Shown: positions 14,204 through 25,022, counted from the first letter of the stretch. The stretch is 64,000 nucleotides of DNA from Streptomyces sp. ISL-10 (GCF_018614575.1 NZ_JAGGOJ010000025.1:1-64000), one strand, 5' to 3'. Numbers and translations are program-made. Notes: generated by a model from the letters alone, not told the origin.

Positions 14204-16981
14204 CTACGGCGCGTCGGTCACCGTGCCGGTGAGGGCCGGGCCCTGCGGCTCGCCCTCGTCGTCGACGGGCTGGAGGCCCACGTACTCCGCCGGCTCCGCC
14301 ACCCGGTCGCCGACCGTGGGCACGGTCACCTCCGCGGTGGTGCTGCCGGCCGGTACGGACGCCCACAGGGAGGCGTACTCCAGCTGGGACAGCGGTACCT
14401 CACCAGCGGGGACCTCACCGATCAGCTCCTCCAGCCACTGCCGGTCGACGTCCTTGGTGGACAGTTCCGGGCGGCCAGGCACCGCCACGATCTGGAGCGT
14501 CCTCGACATCTCCACGTCGGCGGGCGCGGACAGGGCGATCCGCCACTTCAGCGGATGGCCTTCCGTCACCTTGTCGGCGACCGGCTTCATGGTGATCTTG
14601 GGCATCGGGTCGTCGTTCTCGGTCGTGACCCCACCGGAGTACGTGCCGACGACGGTCCCGCGGACCGCTTTGACGAGCACGTCGTTGGACACGTCCCAGG
14701 AGTACCGCTTGTTGCCCTTCACCTTCACCGGTACGTCGATGCCGCTGCTGCCGGGCTTCACCGTCACCAGCCGGTGCTTCGCCTGGCCGGTGACGGGGTC
14801 GAGGACGTACAGGCGGACCGTGCCGGTGCCCTTGCCGGACACGCGTACCGGCACCTGGTACGTGCGGACGCCCGAGTCGCCCTCCTTGACCTTCAGCCGG
14901 CCGATGTCGACGCGGGCCAGCGGGGCCTCGCGCACGGCGGGCGTGCCGGGGCTCCACGCCCAGGCATCCATCAGCCACGCCTGGCCGGAGCGGCTGCGCG
15001 GGGTCAGCTCCAGGGAGGCGATCTCGCGCAGGTCGAGTCCGGCGCGAGCGGCGGCGGAGAGCGGTACGCGTACCTCGCGCGCCCAGTGGGACGCGGTACG
15101 GTCGCTGCCCGGCAGCCCGTCCACCCGGACGCGTCCCAGGTCGGCCCGCTTGCCGGAGGCGTCCGTGACGGACACGTCCAGCCGTGTCCCGGTGGTGTTC
15201 GGAGGCACGAAGACGCGCAGCGCGAGGTCCTTGGCGCCGCGCACGGAGAGCGGCTTCTCCGGGCGGACCTTCACCGCCGAGCCCGGCGCGGACCAGCGCA
15301 GCGCCACGGCACGGCGGCCGGTCTCAGGGTTCGGCTGCCAGGAGGCGAAGTGCGGCGAGGAGCCGCCGGCCTCCGGGTTCAGGCAGGCGGTGCGCGGGTC
15401 GGGGTCCACGGCGGAACACAGCCGTCCGCCGCTCACCTTCACGGAGCCGTCGGGGAGGAAGCCGGCACCCCGGTTCGCGCCGACCCCGTGGGTCAGAACC
15501 CGCGCCGGGTCGGCGGAGGGGGCCCGGCGGCCGGTGCCGTCGAGCAGCTCACGCACCCGGTCGTCCCCGGCGACGAACAGCCGGGCGGCCGCGGCGATGT
15601 AGGTGGCGCCCGCCCGGTGCTGCTGGTCGGCGGTCAGCCGGGTCGCGGTGCCGGGTGAGCAGACCGGGTCGGGCTGCTCCGGGTCGTGCCAGAAGTCGTC
15701 GTCGGCCGGTGCCTTGGCCTGGCCCGGCGTCCACTCGCTGTTGAAGTAGTTGTGGTTCGCGCCGACCATGTAGACCGCGCTGTGCAGGGCCTTGCCCCTG
15801 CTGACGCCGCGGGTGCCGTCGGCGTACACCTGGCCCTGGAGGTCGGAGACGTCGCCGTCGCAGCCCGGCAGGATCGTCAGAGACGGGACGTCCGGCACCG
15901 GGTTCTGGCCGAAGATCGTCGGGCCGATGAGCACGGTCCCGCGGATGTGCCAGCGCACCTTGCCGCGGTAGCCGTCCTGACCGGCCGGGGCCGGGTACAG
16001 GCTGTCCATGGCCGCACGGTTGACGCCCTCGCCGCCGCGCGAGTGCCCGACGAGCAGCACGCGGGACAGGTCGGCCTTCGGCCCCTTGCGTACTGCCTCC
16101 GGTGCCTTGGCCGGGTTCGCGGCCCAGTCGGCCCAGCGGGCGAGGTGCTGCCGCACGAGCGATGAGCGTGCCTGAGCGCCGCCGTCCTCGGCGTCCCCGT
16201 CCTGGCCGTTGATGCCGTTGGCGGAGATCGAGACGGTCACATAGCCCTGGGAGGCCAGCAGTTTCTGGTCGCGCAGATAGCCCCGGTGGCTCGGGATCGG
16301 CTCGGCGCCCTTGGCGCAGGGCCAGTCGATGGTGACCTCGTCGTCCTTGCCGGGGACGTAGCAGGTGGCGTGCCGGCCGTGCAGGAACAGCGCGACCGGG
16401 CTCTTGCCGGTGGCGCCCTTCGGCGCGACGACGACGCCGCGCATCTCGACGGGCGCGGGGAAGCCGGGCAGTCGGACCGGGTGGAGCGCGTACTCGCCGG
16501 TGACCGTGCGGTACTTGCCGGGCCTGCCCGGGTCGACGGAACCCGCGGGGAGCTGGGCGGGCGGCTTGGCGGCGGGCGGCGAGGAACGCCGGTCGCGCGC
16601 GCCGTCCGCCTCCTGGTCGAGCCGCCGGCCTGCCGCCAGCACCTGGAGGTCGGCCAGGTCCGCTGTGCGCGCGTCGTCCAGCGGCAGCCGGAAGGTCCGG
16701 CCGTCGTTCTCGGGTTCGGGTACGCCGACCAGCTTGCCGTCGGCGTGGAATTCCACCCGGGCGTCGCCCGCGGGCACGGGCCGCGGTGAACGCCACTCCA
16801 GTGTGTTCTGCCCGGCGGTGTTCGTGATCCGCCAGCCGGGCGGCAGGCCATCGTTGTCGTCGGTCGCCGCGGCGGGCGGGCTGCCGGGTGACTGCGGCAC
16901 GGCGTGCGCCCCCGCGGGCGACACCACCGCCATCGTGAGCACCGCTGCCGCGGTGACCCATATCTTCCGGGTACGTATCAA
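14204..16981 (-). CDS. Large secreted alpha/beta-hydrolase-type protein
   Basis: A secreted protein of 925 residues. The signal peptide is MIRTRKIWVTAAAVLTMAVV followed by an AHA cleavage region. Residues ~170-480 hold an alpha/beta hydrolase core with oxyanion segment LFLHGRHATCY and nucleophile elbow VGHSRGGEG near 311-316. The C-terminal ~350 residues are beta-rich, with Calx-beta-like wording (ENDDPMPKITM, TEGHPLKWRIAL). I chose TTG at 16981 (GGAGGGGGAACG upstream) over upstream ATGs because the signal peptide begins there. It ends 6 bp from the convergent ATPase gene and follows the chitinase on the same strand. Substrate unknown; an extracellular esterase/lipase or peptidase-like role is plausible. 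Confidence 0.75.
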   Translation of the reverse strand: MIRTRKIWVTAAAVLTMAVVSPAGAHAVPQSPGSPPAAATDDNDGLPPGWRITNTAGQNTLEWRSPRPVPAGDARVEFHADGKLVGVPEPENDGRTFRLPLDDARTADLADLQVLAAGRRLDQEADGARDRRSSPPAAKPPAQLPAGSVDPGRPGKYRTVTGEYALHPVRLPGFPAPVEMRGVVVAPKGATGKSPVALFLHGRHATCYVPGKDDEVTIDWPCAKGAEPIPSHRGYLRDQKLLASQGYVTVSISANGINGQDGDAEDGGAQARSSLVRQHLARWADWAANPAKAPEAVRKGPKADLSRVLLVGHSRGGEGVNRAAMDSLYPAPAGQDGYRGKVRWHIRGTVLIGPTIFGQNPVPDVPSLTILPGCDGDVSDLQGQVYADGTRGVSRGKALHSAVYMVGANHNYFNSEWTPGQAKAPADDDFWHDPEQPDPVCSPGTATRLTADQQHRAGATYIAAAARLFVAGDDRVRELLDGTGRRAPSADPARVLTHGVGANRGAGFLPDGSVKVSGGRLCSAVDPDPRTACLNPEAGGSSPHFASWQPNPETGRRAVALRWSAPGSAVKVRPEKPLSVRGAKDLALRVFVPPNTTGTRLDVSVTDASGKRADLGRVRVDGLPGSDRTASHWAREVRVPLSAAARAGLDLREIASLELTPRSRSGQAWLMDAWAWSPGTPAVREAPLARVDIGRLKVKEGDSGVRTYQVPVRVSGKGTGTVRLYVLDPVTGQAKHRLVTVKPGSSGIDVPVKVKGNKRYSWDVSNDVLVKAVRGTVVGTYSGGVTTENDDPMPKITMKPVADKVTEGHPLKWRIALSAPADVEMSRTLQIVAVPGRPELSTKDVDRQWLEELIGEVPAGEVPLSQLEYASLWASVPAGSTTAEVTVPTVGDRVAEPAEYVGLQPVDDEGEPQGPALTGTVTDAP

Positions 16982-17146
16982 CGTTCCCCCTCCTCGACCC
17001 CGTTTCTCGGGCGCCCTGGTCCGCGGGTGCCTCTCCACCTCGGAGGACGGGGAGAAGATCCGGTGGGTTGCCTGCGGGCCCCGTGACATGGTGCGGCCGC
17101 GGCCGGGGGACGAAGTCTCCCCGGTCCGCGGCCCGTTCATGAGGGA

Positions 17147-18046
17147 TCAGCAGTACAGGTTGCCGCCCGTGGGGACGCCCAGGATCTGCGCGAACTGCTG
17201 GTACTTGCTCACACGGCTCTGGACCTGCGCCGGGTTCTTGCCGTCGCACTCCAGCGAGCCGTTGATGGAGCGGATGGTCTGGCCGAAGCCGGCCTGGTTG
17301 ACCATGGCGTTGTGGCCGGTCATGGTGCCGGGGCCGGTCTGGGTGTTCCAGTACCAAAGGCCCGTCTTCCAGGCCACGGCCGCCTCGCGCTCCACACGCC
17401 AGGGGTTGTTGAGCAGGTCGATGCCGAGCGCGTCGCCCGCGGCCTTGTAGTTGAAGTTCCAGCTGAGCTGGATCGGCCCGCGGCCGTAGTACGCGGCCTG
17501 GCCGGCCGGGCAGCCGTAGGGCCGGCTCCAGTCGCAGTAGTGCGGGTAGTTGGCCGTGTTCTGCTCCACGATGTGGACCAGTCCGCCGGTCTCGTGGCTC
17601 ACGTTCGCGAGGAAGGCCGCGGCCTCCTGCTTCTTCACCGTGTCGCTGCCGGTGTTGGCGAAGCCGGGGTAGGCGCTGAGTGCCGCGGTGAGGCCGCTGT
17701 AGGTGTAGAAGGAGTTCCTGTTCGGGAACATCTGATTGAACTGGGCCTCGCTCACCACGAAGCCCGACGGGGACGGGGTGCTGCCACCGCTGCAGTTGTA
17801 CGGGTCCCAGTACCAGGTGCTGATCGTCGGGTCGTAGCCCGGATTGTCGTGTTCGGCTATGTAGTGCTTGCCGTCCGTGTACTTGACAACGTTGCCAGTG
17901 ACGTAGGACCTGCCCGCCTGCCAGGTGGTGGCGGCGTCGCAGGCGGCGTCCGCCGGGGCGGCGGATGCGGAGGGCATCAGGACTCCGGCGAGACCGCCGG
18001 CGACGAGGACCCCGGCCAGCAGGGCCGCGAGGCGTGTTCTCAGCAC
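17147..18046 (-). CDS. Secreted family 19 chitinase
   Basis: Endochitinase of 299 residues. The signal peptide (MLRTRLAALLAGVLVAGGLA) ends near SASAAPADA. A chitin-binding CBM5/12 module follows (WQAGRSYVTGNVVKYTDGKHY, STWYWDPYNC). A short Ser/Pro linker leads to the GH19 catalytic domain, with the catalytic-acid segment NVSHETGG near residue 150 and YYGRGPIQLSWNFNY. The start is GTG at 18046 with AAAGGAG at 18055-18061. A DasR-type site lies about 110 bp upstream, so expression should be induced by chitin-derived N-acetylglucosamine. Confidence 0.93.
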   Translation of the reverse strand: MLRTRLAALLAGVLVAGGLAGVLMPSASAAPADAACDAATTWQAGRSYVTGNVVKYTDGKHYIAEHDNPGYDPTISTWYWDPYNCSGGSTPSPSGFVVSEAQFNQMFPNRNSFYTYSGLTAALSAYPGFANTGSDTVKKQEAAAFLANVSHETGGLVHIVEQNTANYPHYCDWSRPYGCPAGQAAYYGRGPIQLSWNFNYKAAGDALGIDLLNNPWRVEREAAVAWKTGLWYWNTQTGPGTMTGHNAMVNQAGFGQTIRSINGSLECDGKNPAQVQSRVSKYQQFAQILGVPTGGNLYC

Positions 18047-18156
18047 TCGATCACTCCTTTTGCGCTCAACGGCCCGCACCGGAGCAGGAGTTGGCCTCCG
18101 GGCGAGCCGCGGTGGGGGGCTGTGGCACACACTCAAGCGTTATGTCATGATCCAGT

Positions 18157-18172
18157 CAAGGTATAGACCAAT
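18157..18172. promoter_or_regulatory. DasR-responsive element (dre) before the chitinase
   Basis: ATTGGTCTATACCTTG (minus strand) matches the dre consensus ACTGGTCTAGACCACT at 11 of 16 positions, including the TGGTCTA-ACC core. TTGGTC within it can serve as a -35, with TGACAT 18 bp downstream, so DasR binding would overlap the promoter. Streptomyces chitinase genes are known DasR targets. Confidence 0.65.
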
Positions 18173-18230
18173 GCGAACCGCGGGTAACTTTCATGGGTCT
18201 CCTACGCCCACCGGTCGCGCTGTGGAGGAC

Positions 18231-18356
18231 CTACGCGGCCCGGGTCGCGTACGCCTGCGGGGCGGCCGTGATCCCGCCGTCGATGCAGTCGGCACCCCGG
18301 CCCGCGTACGCGGCGATGCCGCGCGCCCGGGCCGGGGTGCCGATGGTGAGGTCGAC
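18231..18356 (-). pseudogene. Decayed imine-reductase-like fragment
   Basis: Between two stop codons the minus strand reads VDLTIGTPARARGIAAYAG then RGADCIDGGITAAPQAY. This resembles the conserved NLTSGTP...GADYLDGGI stretch of NADPH-dependent imine reductases (6PGDH-like Rossmann domain). There is no start codon, and neither the domain before it nor after it is present. The remaining DNA between the chitinase promoter and 18446 shows nothing else. I read this as debris of a lost gene; the similarity is from memory and short. Confidence 0.4.
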
Positions 18357-18446
18357 TCAGTCGGATACGCAGCAGCGGGTAAGTGGTGTGGTGATTTGCG
18401 GCCTCGCGGCGCACCCTGGAAGAGGTACCGCTGGAGGTGATCCGCC

Positions 18447-18716
18447 ATGCAGACACTCGTCGGATGGCACATCGAGATGGAATTCCGGGAGGAGGGCGAC
18501 CGGACCCGGGCGGCCGCCCTGGTGAGGCTCGGTGACGGCACGGAATACCGGGGCCACGGAAACGCGAATCGTCACCACTCCGACCAGCCGCAACTACTGG
18601 TCGGCGAGGAGATCGCGGGCGCTCGCGCCCTGATGGACCTCGCCTCCCAGCTGCTGCAGAAGGCGCACACGGAGATCGACCAGGCGTCGGGGAGAAAGTC
18701 GCACCCGATCCACTGA
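18447..18716 (+). CDS. DUF1876 protein
   Basis: A small 89-residue protein matching the actinobacterial DUF1876 family (TLVGWHIEMEFREEGDRTRA; EYRGHGNANRHHSDQ; VGEEIAGARALMDLASQLL). These are small alpha/beta proteins compared to a double-stranded-RNA-binding fold; function unknown. A strong ribosome site (GGAGGTGATC) lies 5 nt upstream of the ATG. It stands alone, convergent with argS, with a hairpin between them. Confidence 0.85.
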   Translation: MQTLVGWHIEMEFREEGDRTRAAALVRLGDGTEYRGHGNANRHHSDQPQLLVGEEIAGARALMDLASQLLQKAHTEIDQASGRKSHPIH

Positions 18717-18745
18717 CCGCCTGACTGTCTGACCGCAGGGCCGTC

Positions 18746-18790
18746 GGCCCGGACCGCTCAGCGGGTCATCCGCTCGCTGCGATCCGGGCC
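18746..18790. terminator. Nested hairpin between DUF1876 gene and argS
   Basis: GGCCCGGA (18746-18753) pairs with TCCGGGCC (18783-18790), and an inner AGCGG/CCGCT stem (18760-18774) lies within. It is between convergent genes, so a shared terminator is likely. Confidence 0.55.
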
Positions 18791-18798
18791 CACTGGCC

Positions 18799-18842
18799 GG
18801 TACGGAAAGGGATCCCGTACGGAAGGGGATCCCGTACGGAAG
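18799..18842. repeat. 17-bp tandem repeat
   Basis: GGGATCCCGTACGGAAG occurs twice in perfect tandem (18809-18842), preceded by a partial copy, just past the argS stop. Each unit contains the palindromes GGGATCCC and CCGTACGG. Confidence 0.85.
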
Positions 18843-18847
18843 AGGGC

Positions 18848-20611
<1,764 letters not shown>

Positions 20612-20919
20612 GAGCTTCCGTTCCTGTCGAGGGGGATGTTCCAGTGGTCAAGTGTCCCATGGCCCGGCAACCGAATTGCCGGTACGCGGGCGAGCCGATG
20701 TGCCGGGACGCGGGCGGCTGTCCGGCCTGGCGAAGGCGGCTGTCCGGCGTGCCGGGGGCGAGTCGATGGCCGCCGCGTGGGCGAAGCGATGCCCCGATGT
20801 GGCGGCACGCGGACGGCCGTCCGGCGCCGCGCCGGATTTCAGTGTGATCCGGTTTGCCGGTCTGGGAGAATGGTGTACGCGAGTTTCCCGACGTTTTCCC
20901 GACCCTAGGAATCAAGGAC
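20612..20919. repeat. argS-lysS divergent region with degenerate ~23-bp repeats
   Basis: From about 20674 to 20815 the sequence consists of roughly six degenerate units built on GCCGGNACGCGGGCG and GGCTGTCCG. No gene is credible here. The lysS promoter probably lies around 20840-20890, where the sequence is less GC-rich (GGGAGAATGG). The argS promoter should lie on the other side of the repeats. Confidence 0.55.
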
Positions 20920-22668
20920 GTGCCGACCGTGGCTCAGAGCAGCACCGAGACCGACTGGGTCTCCCGTTTCGCGGACGAGGTCATCGCCGAGTCGGAGCGA
21001 CGTGCGCCTGGCAAACCGGTCGTCGTCGCCTCCGGACTGTCCCCGTCGGGCCCCATCCACCTGGGCAACCTCCGCGAGGTCATGACCCCGCACCTGGTCG
21101 CCGACGAGATCCGGCGCCGCGGGTACGAGGTCCGCCACCTGATCTCCTGGGACGACTACGACCGCTACCGCAAGGTCCCGAAGGGGATCGACGGCGTCGA
21201 TGAGTCCTGGAGCGAGTACATCGGCAGGCCGCTCACCTCGGTCCCCGCGCCGAAGGGCTCCTCCTTCCCGAACTGGGCGGAGCACTTCAAGGCCGCGATG
21301 ACGGAGTCCCTGGCCGAGCTGGGCGTCGAGTACGACGGCATCAGCCAGACCGAGCAGTACACCGCCGGCGTGTACCGCGAGCAGATCCTGCACGCGATGA
21401 GGCACCGCGGCGACATCGACGCGATCCTCGCCCAGTACCGCACCAAGAAGGACCCGAAGGCCCAGGCCGAGGCGCAGGCCAAGAAGTCGCAGAAGCCGGT
21501 CGACGAGGCCGAGCTGGAGGCCGCCGAGGGCTCCGGCGCGGCGGCGGAGGACGACGGCACCGGCTCCGCGGGCTACTTCCCGTACAAGCCGTACTGCGGC
21601 TCGTGCGACAAGGACCTGACCACGGTCACGGCGTACGACGACGACACCACCGAGCTGACCTACACCTGCACCGCGTGCGGGTTCTCCGAGACGGTCCGGC
21701 TGAGCGAGTTCAACCGCGGAAAGCTGGTCTGGAAGGTCGACTGGCCGATGCGCTGGGCGTACGAGGGCGTGATCTTCGAGCCGTCCGGTGTCGACCACTC
21801 GTCGCCGGGCTCGTCCTTCCAGGTGGGCGGACAGATCGTCGGCATCTTCGACGGCAAGCAGCCGATCGGCCCCATGTACGCCTTCGTCGGCATCTCCGGC
21901 ATGGCGAAGATGTCGTCGTCCCGCGGTGGCGTGCCCACCCCGGCCGACGCGCTGAAGATCATGGAGCCGCAGCTGCTCCGCTGGCTGTACGCCCGCCGCC
22001 GGCCCAACCAGTCGTTCAAGATCGCCTTCGACCAGGAGATCCAGCGGCTGTACGACGAGTGGGACAAGCTGGAGGCCAAGGTGGCGGACGGCACCGTCCT
22101 GCCCGCCGACGCCGCCGCGTACTCCCGCGCCGCCCGCACGGCCGCCGGTGACCTGCCGCGTACGCCGCGCCCGCTGCCGTACCGCACGCTCGCCTCGGTC
22201 GTCGACATCACCGCCGGGCACGAGGACCAGACGCTGCGCATCCTCAGCGAGCTGGACCCGGCGAACCCGGTCACGGACCTCGACGAGGTCCGGCCGCGGC
22301 TCGACCGCGCCGAGAGCTGGATCTCGACGCACGTCCCGGCCGAAGCCCGGACCGTCGTGCGCTCCGAGCCCGACACCGAGCTGCTCGGCTCGCTGGACGA
22401 CCAGAGCCGCGAGTCCCTGCGGCTGCTGCTGGAGGGACTGGACACGCACTGGTCCCTGGACGGGCTCACCACGCTCGTCTACGGAGTGCCGAAGGTGATG
22501 GCGGGCCTGACGCCGGACGCCAAGCCGACGCCGGAGCTGAAGGTCGCCCAGCGTTCCTTCTTCGCGCTGCTGTACCGCCTGCTGGTCAGTCGCGAGACGG
22601 GCCCGCGCCTGCCCACGCTGCTCCTCGCCGTGGGTGCGGACCGGGTGCGCAAGCTGCTCGGGGCCTGA
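20920..22668 (+). CDS. lysS: Class I lysyl-tRNA synthetase
   Basis: Charges tRNA(Lys). At 582 residues it is the archaeal-type class I enzyme, not the usual bacterial class II. The HIGH-type motif is PSGPIHLGNLRE at about 44, and the KMSKS motif GMAKMSSSRGG. A Cys4 zinc ribbon sits in between (CGSCDKDL and CTACGF). The start is uncertain: GTG 20920 (VPTVAQSS) parallels S. coelicolor and has AGGA upstream; GTG 20929 is also possible. A Glu/Ala-rich insert (KPVDEAELEAAEGSGAAAED) precedes the zinc ribbon. Confidence 0.95.
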   Translation: MPTVAQSSTETDWVSRFADEVIAESERRAPGKPVVVASGLSPSGPIHLGNLREVMTPHLVADEIRRRGYEVRHLISWDDYDRYRKVPKGIDGVDESWSEYIGRPLTSVPAPKGSSFPNWAEHFKAAMTESLAELGVEYDGISQTEQYTAGVYREQILHAMRHRGDIDAILAQYRTKKDPKAQAEAQAKKSQKPVDEAELEAAEGSGAAAEDDGTGSAGYFPYKPYCGSCDKDLTTVTAYDDDTTELTYTCTACGFSETVRLSEFNRGKLVWKVDWPMRWAYEGVIFEPSGVDHSSPGSSFQVGGQIVGIFDGKQPIGPMYAFVGISGMAKMSSSRGGVPTPADALKIMEPQLLRWLYARRRPNQSFKIAFDQEIQRLYDEWDKLEAKVADGTVLPADAAAYSRAARTAAGDLPRTPRPLPYRTLASVVDITAGHEDQTLRILSELDPANPVTDLDEVRPRLDRAESWISTHVPAEARTVVRSEPDTELLGSLDDQSRESLRLLLEGLDTHWSLDGLTTLVYGVPKVMAGLTPDAKPTPELKVAQRSFFALLYRLLVSRETGPRLPTLLLAVGADRVRKLLGA

Positions 22669-22683
22669 AGCCCCGGATGTGCG

Positions 22684-22714
22684 AAGGGCCCTCACCCGGT
22701 GGGTGGGGGCCCTT
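22684..22714. terminator. Shared terminator of lysS and the DUF2637 gene
   Basis: A 14-bp stem (22684-22697 with 22701-22714) with one mismatch and a 3-nt loop, containing AAGGGCCC/GGGCCCTT, lies between convergent genes. Confidence 0.85.
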
Positions 22715-22731
22715 GTCGTGCGGGGCGGTTG

Positions 22732-24096
22732 TCAGGCGATGTGCTCGGCCTCGAGCTCGGTCTGATGGCGCTGCTGGAAGCGCGGCATCAGACGCTTGAG
22801 CAGCGCCGCGCTGTTCGGGTGTCGGACGCCGTAGCGGTCGGCGAGCACTATGTCGAGCGTGCGGGAGTTCGGATAGTCCTGGTGCTCGTCCACGTAGTCC
22901 CTGTACGCCGGGTAGGCCATCTCCTCGAATTCCTTGTCCTCGGGCGTGAACTCTGGGACGAGCTCGGGTTCGGGAGCGGGCTGCGCATACTGCTCCGCGT
23001 AGGGCCGTTCCGCGTACCGCTGTTCCGCGTAGCCCTGGGCGTACCGCTGCTGCTCGTCGAACGTCTGCGGACCGGGGCCCGTGCCGAGCGGGCGCGTACG
23101 GTCGCCGGGGCCCACCGGGACCGGCACCGGAACGGACTCGAAGTCTTCGGCGAACGTCGGGTCGTACGTGCCCTGGTAGGCGTCCTGCGCAGCCTGCGAC
23201 GCGGCGAACCAGGGGCTCTCGTAGGGGCCGCCCGGGGCTTCGTTCCGCTCCTGCGGCGGCACCTGCCGCCCGGCCGGGGCCGGCGCGTCCTGCGCGGCCT
23301 CGGGCTCCGAAGCGATGGCCTCCCGGGCGGCCGGGCGCTGTCCGGCGCCGCGCGGCAGCTCGGGCTGCGCCGCCTGCTCGGTCACCGGCGCGGGCGGGAG
23401 CAGCGCCGGCTCGATGCCCGCGGCCGCGAGACCCGCCGGGGCGGTCTCGGCCAGCGGAACGCCGTACTTCGCCAGCCGCAGCGGCATCAGCGCCTCGACG
23501 GGCGCCTTACGGCGCCAGGCCCGGCCGAAACGTGCCTGCAGACGGGCCTGATAGATCAGCCGGTCCTGCTCCAGCTTGATCACCTGCTCGTAGCTGCGCA
23601 GCTCCCACAGCTTCATCCGCCGCCACAGCCGGAACGTCGGCACGGGCGAGAGCAGCCAGCGCGTGAGCCGTACGCCCTCCATGTGCTTGTCCGCCGTGAT
23701 GTCCGCGATCCGGCCCACCGCGTGGCGGGCCGCCTCGACGGAGACGACGAACAGGATCGGGATCACCGCGTGCATACCGACGCCGAGCGGGTCGGGCCAG
23801 GCGGCCGCACCGTTGAACGCGATCGTCGCGGCCGTCAGCAGCCACGCCGTCTGGCGCAGCAGCGGAAACGGTATGCGCATCCACGTCAGCAGCAGGTCGA
23901 GCGCGAGCAGCACGCAGATTCCGGCGTCGATGCCTATGGGGAAGACGAGCGAGAAGTCGCCGAACCCTTTCTGCTCCGCGAGGTCGCGGACCGCGGAATA
24001 CGATCCCGCGAAACCGATCGCGGCAATGATCAGCGCTCCCGCGACGACGACACCGATGAGCACTCGGTGCGTGCGTGTCAGCTGCATCGCGGCCAC
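22732..24096 (-). CDS. DUF2637 membrane protein
   Basis: A 454-residue protein. The N-terminal ~130 residues contain four hydrophobic helices, beginning RVLIGVVVAGALIIAAIGFA, and match DUF2637, a domain of SpdB-like spread proteins of actinobacterial plasmids and many chromosomal homologues. A basic amphipathic region follows (MKLWELRSYEQVIKLEQDRL). Then comes a Pro/Glu-rich disordered stretch with YAEQRYAERPYAEQYAQ repeats and a C-terminal ~60-residue helical segment (NSAALLKRLMPRFQQRH). I prefer GTG 24096 (GGAGGGGAA upstream) to ATG 24120. No other transfer genes are nearby, so this is probably a chromosomally fixed homologue of unknown function. Confidence 0.8.
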   Translation of the reverse strand: MAAMQLTRTHRVLIGVVVAGALIIAAIGFAGSYSAVRDLAEQKGFGDFSLVFPIGIDAGICVLLALDLLLTWMRIPFPLLRQTAWLLTAATIAFNGAAAWPDPLGVGMHAVIPILFVVSVEAARHAVGRIADITADKHMEGVRLTRWLLSPVPTFRLWRRMKLWELRSYEQVIKLEQDRLIYQARLQARFGRAWRRKAPVEALMPLRLAKYGVPLAETAPAGLAAAGIEPALLPPAPVTEQAAQPELPRGAGQRPAAREAIASEPEAAQDAPAPAGRQVPPQERNEAPGGPYESPWFAASQAAQDAYQGTYDPTFAEDFESVPVPVPVGPGDRTRPLGTGPGPQTFDEQQRYAQGYAEQRYAERPYAEQYAQPAPEPELVPEFTPEDKEFEEMAYPAYRDYVDEHQDYPNSRTLDIVLADRYGVRHPNSAALLKRLMPRFQQRHQTELEAEHIA

Positions 24097-24305
24097 GGTG
24101 TTCCCCTCCCCATCCCTCATTCTGCGGGGGCCCAGCCTGGCACATGGCCCCGGAGGGCGTGCCTCCGCCCTCTGCTACGACGGCGGGCGGAGGGCGGCGG
24201 GCAGATTCGTCAACACCGGTGGGGGAGCGGTGTGTCGGTGAACAGGCCGACTGCTTGTCGGCGTACTGCCTGTTCTGTGGGCGTACTGCCTGTTTTGTCG
24301 GCGGA

Positions 24306-25016
24306 CTACTTGTTGGCGGTGGCCACCGAGGCCACGGCTTCCTTCGCCGCCTTCAGCGCGTCCTTCGTCAGATCGCCGGAGGAGGGGTTCTTCGCCCCGG
24401 CGTAGCCGGTGCCGTTGTAGGTGAGCGTGACCAGGCCGTTCTCCGTACGGGCCACGATGACGGCGTAGACGAAGTCCTCACCGGTCTTCTTCAGCTTGTA
24501 GTTGACCGTGGTCGCCTCGTCGCCGACGCCGGGCGCCGGGGCGGTCTTCACGTCCTTGGCGCCCTCGGTGGCCTGCGCCTTGGCGATCTCCTTGGCGTAG
24601 TTGTCCTTCGCGCGCTGCTCACCGCTGACGGCGAGCGTGGCGTCGGAGTCGTAGCGCAGGAAGGAGACGTCCAGCCAGCGGTACTGCGAGCCCTTCACAC
24701 CGTTGTCGTCCAGGCCGTTCCAGGAGCAGCTGCCGCGGCTGTCGGCGTCCGAGGACCGGCCGGCGGAACCGGACTTCGACTTCGCGGCCGGCACCAGGTC
24801 CTCGATCGTCTTGCGGGCGATCGACTCGCACGGGTCCGGCAGCTTCGTGAACTTCGCGGGCGCGACCGTCGGTGACTTCTTCGCCTCGGGGGTGGCGGCC
24901 GCAGAACCCTTGGGCTTGCTGTCGCCGGAGTCCGAGGAGCAGCCGGCGACGACGAGCATCACCGGAACGGCTGCGCAGGCGAGTATGCGGGTGAGTCGCT
25001 GGGCTGAACGGTGCAT
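24306..25016 (-). CDS. DUF3558-type lipoprotein
   Basis: An exported lipoprotein of 236 residues. The signal peptide MHRSAQRLTRILACAAVPVM ends in lipobox VAGC (Cys ~28). A Ser/Lys/Pro-rich linker leads into the domain with KLPDPCESIARKTIEDLVP and SRGSCSWNG, whose two cysteines probably form a disulfide; this layout fits DUF3558. The ATG at 25016 (AAGGAACC upstream) replaces a longer frame running into a simple repeat. It is followed upstream on the same strand by a second lipoprotein of the same design, so the pair likely arose by duplication. Role unknown. Confidence 0.82.
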   Translation of the reverse strand: MHRSAQRLTRILACAAVPVMLVVAGCSSDSGDSKPKGSAAATPEAKKSPTVAPAKFTKLPDPCESIARKTIEDLVPAAKSKSGSAGRSSDADSRGSCSWNGLDDNGVKGSQYRWLDVSFLRYDSDATLAVSGEQRAKDNYAKEIAKAQATEGAKDVKTAPAPGVGDEATTVNYKLKKTGEDFVYAVIVARTENGLVTLTYNGTGYAGAKNPSSGDLTKDALKAAKEAVASVATANK

Positions 25017-25022
25017 GGTTCC

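Noticed and set aside
22732..24096. Integrated plasmid or ICE signalled by the SpdB-like DUF2637 gene
   Set aside because: No integrase, Tra/FtsK-type transfer gene, replication gene or tRNA attachment site nearby, and flanking genes are housekeeping.
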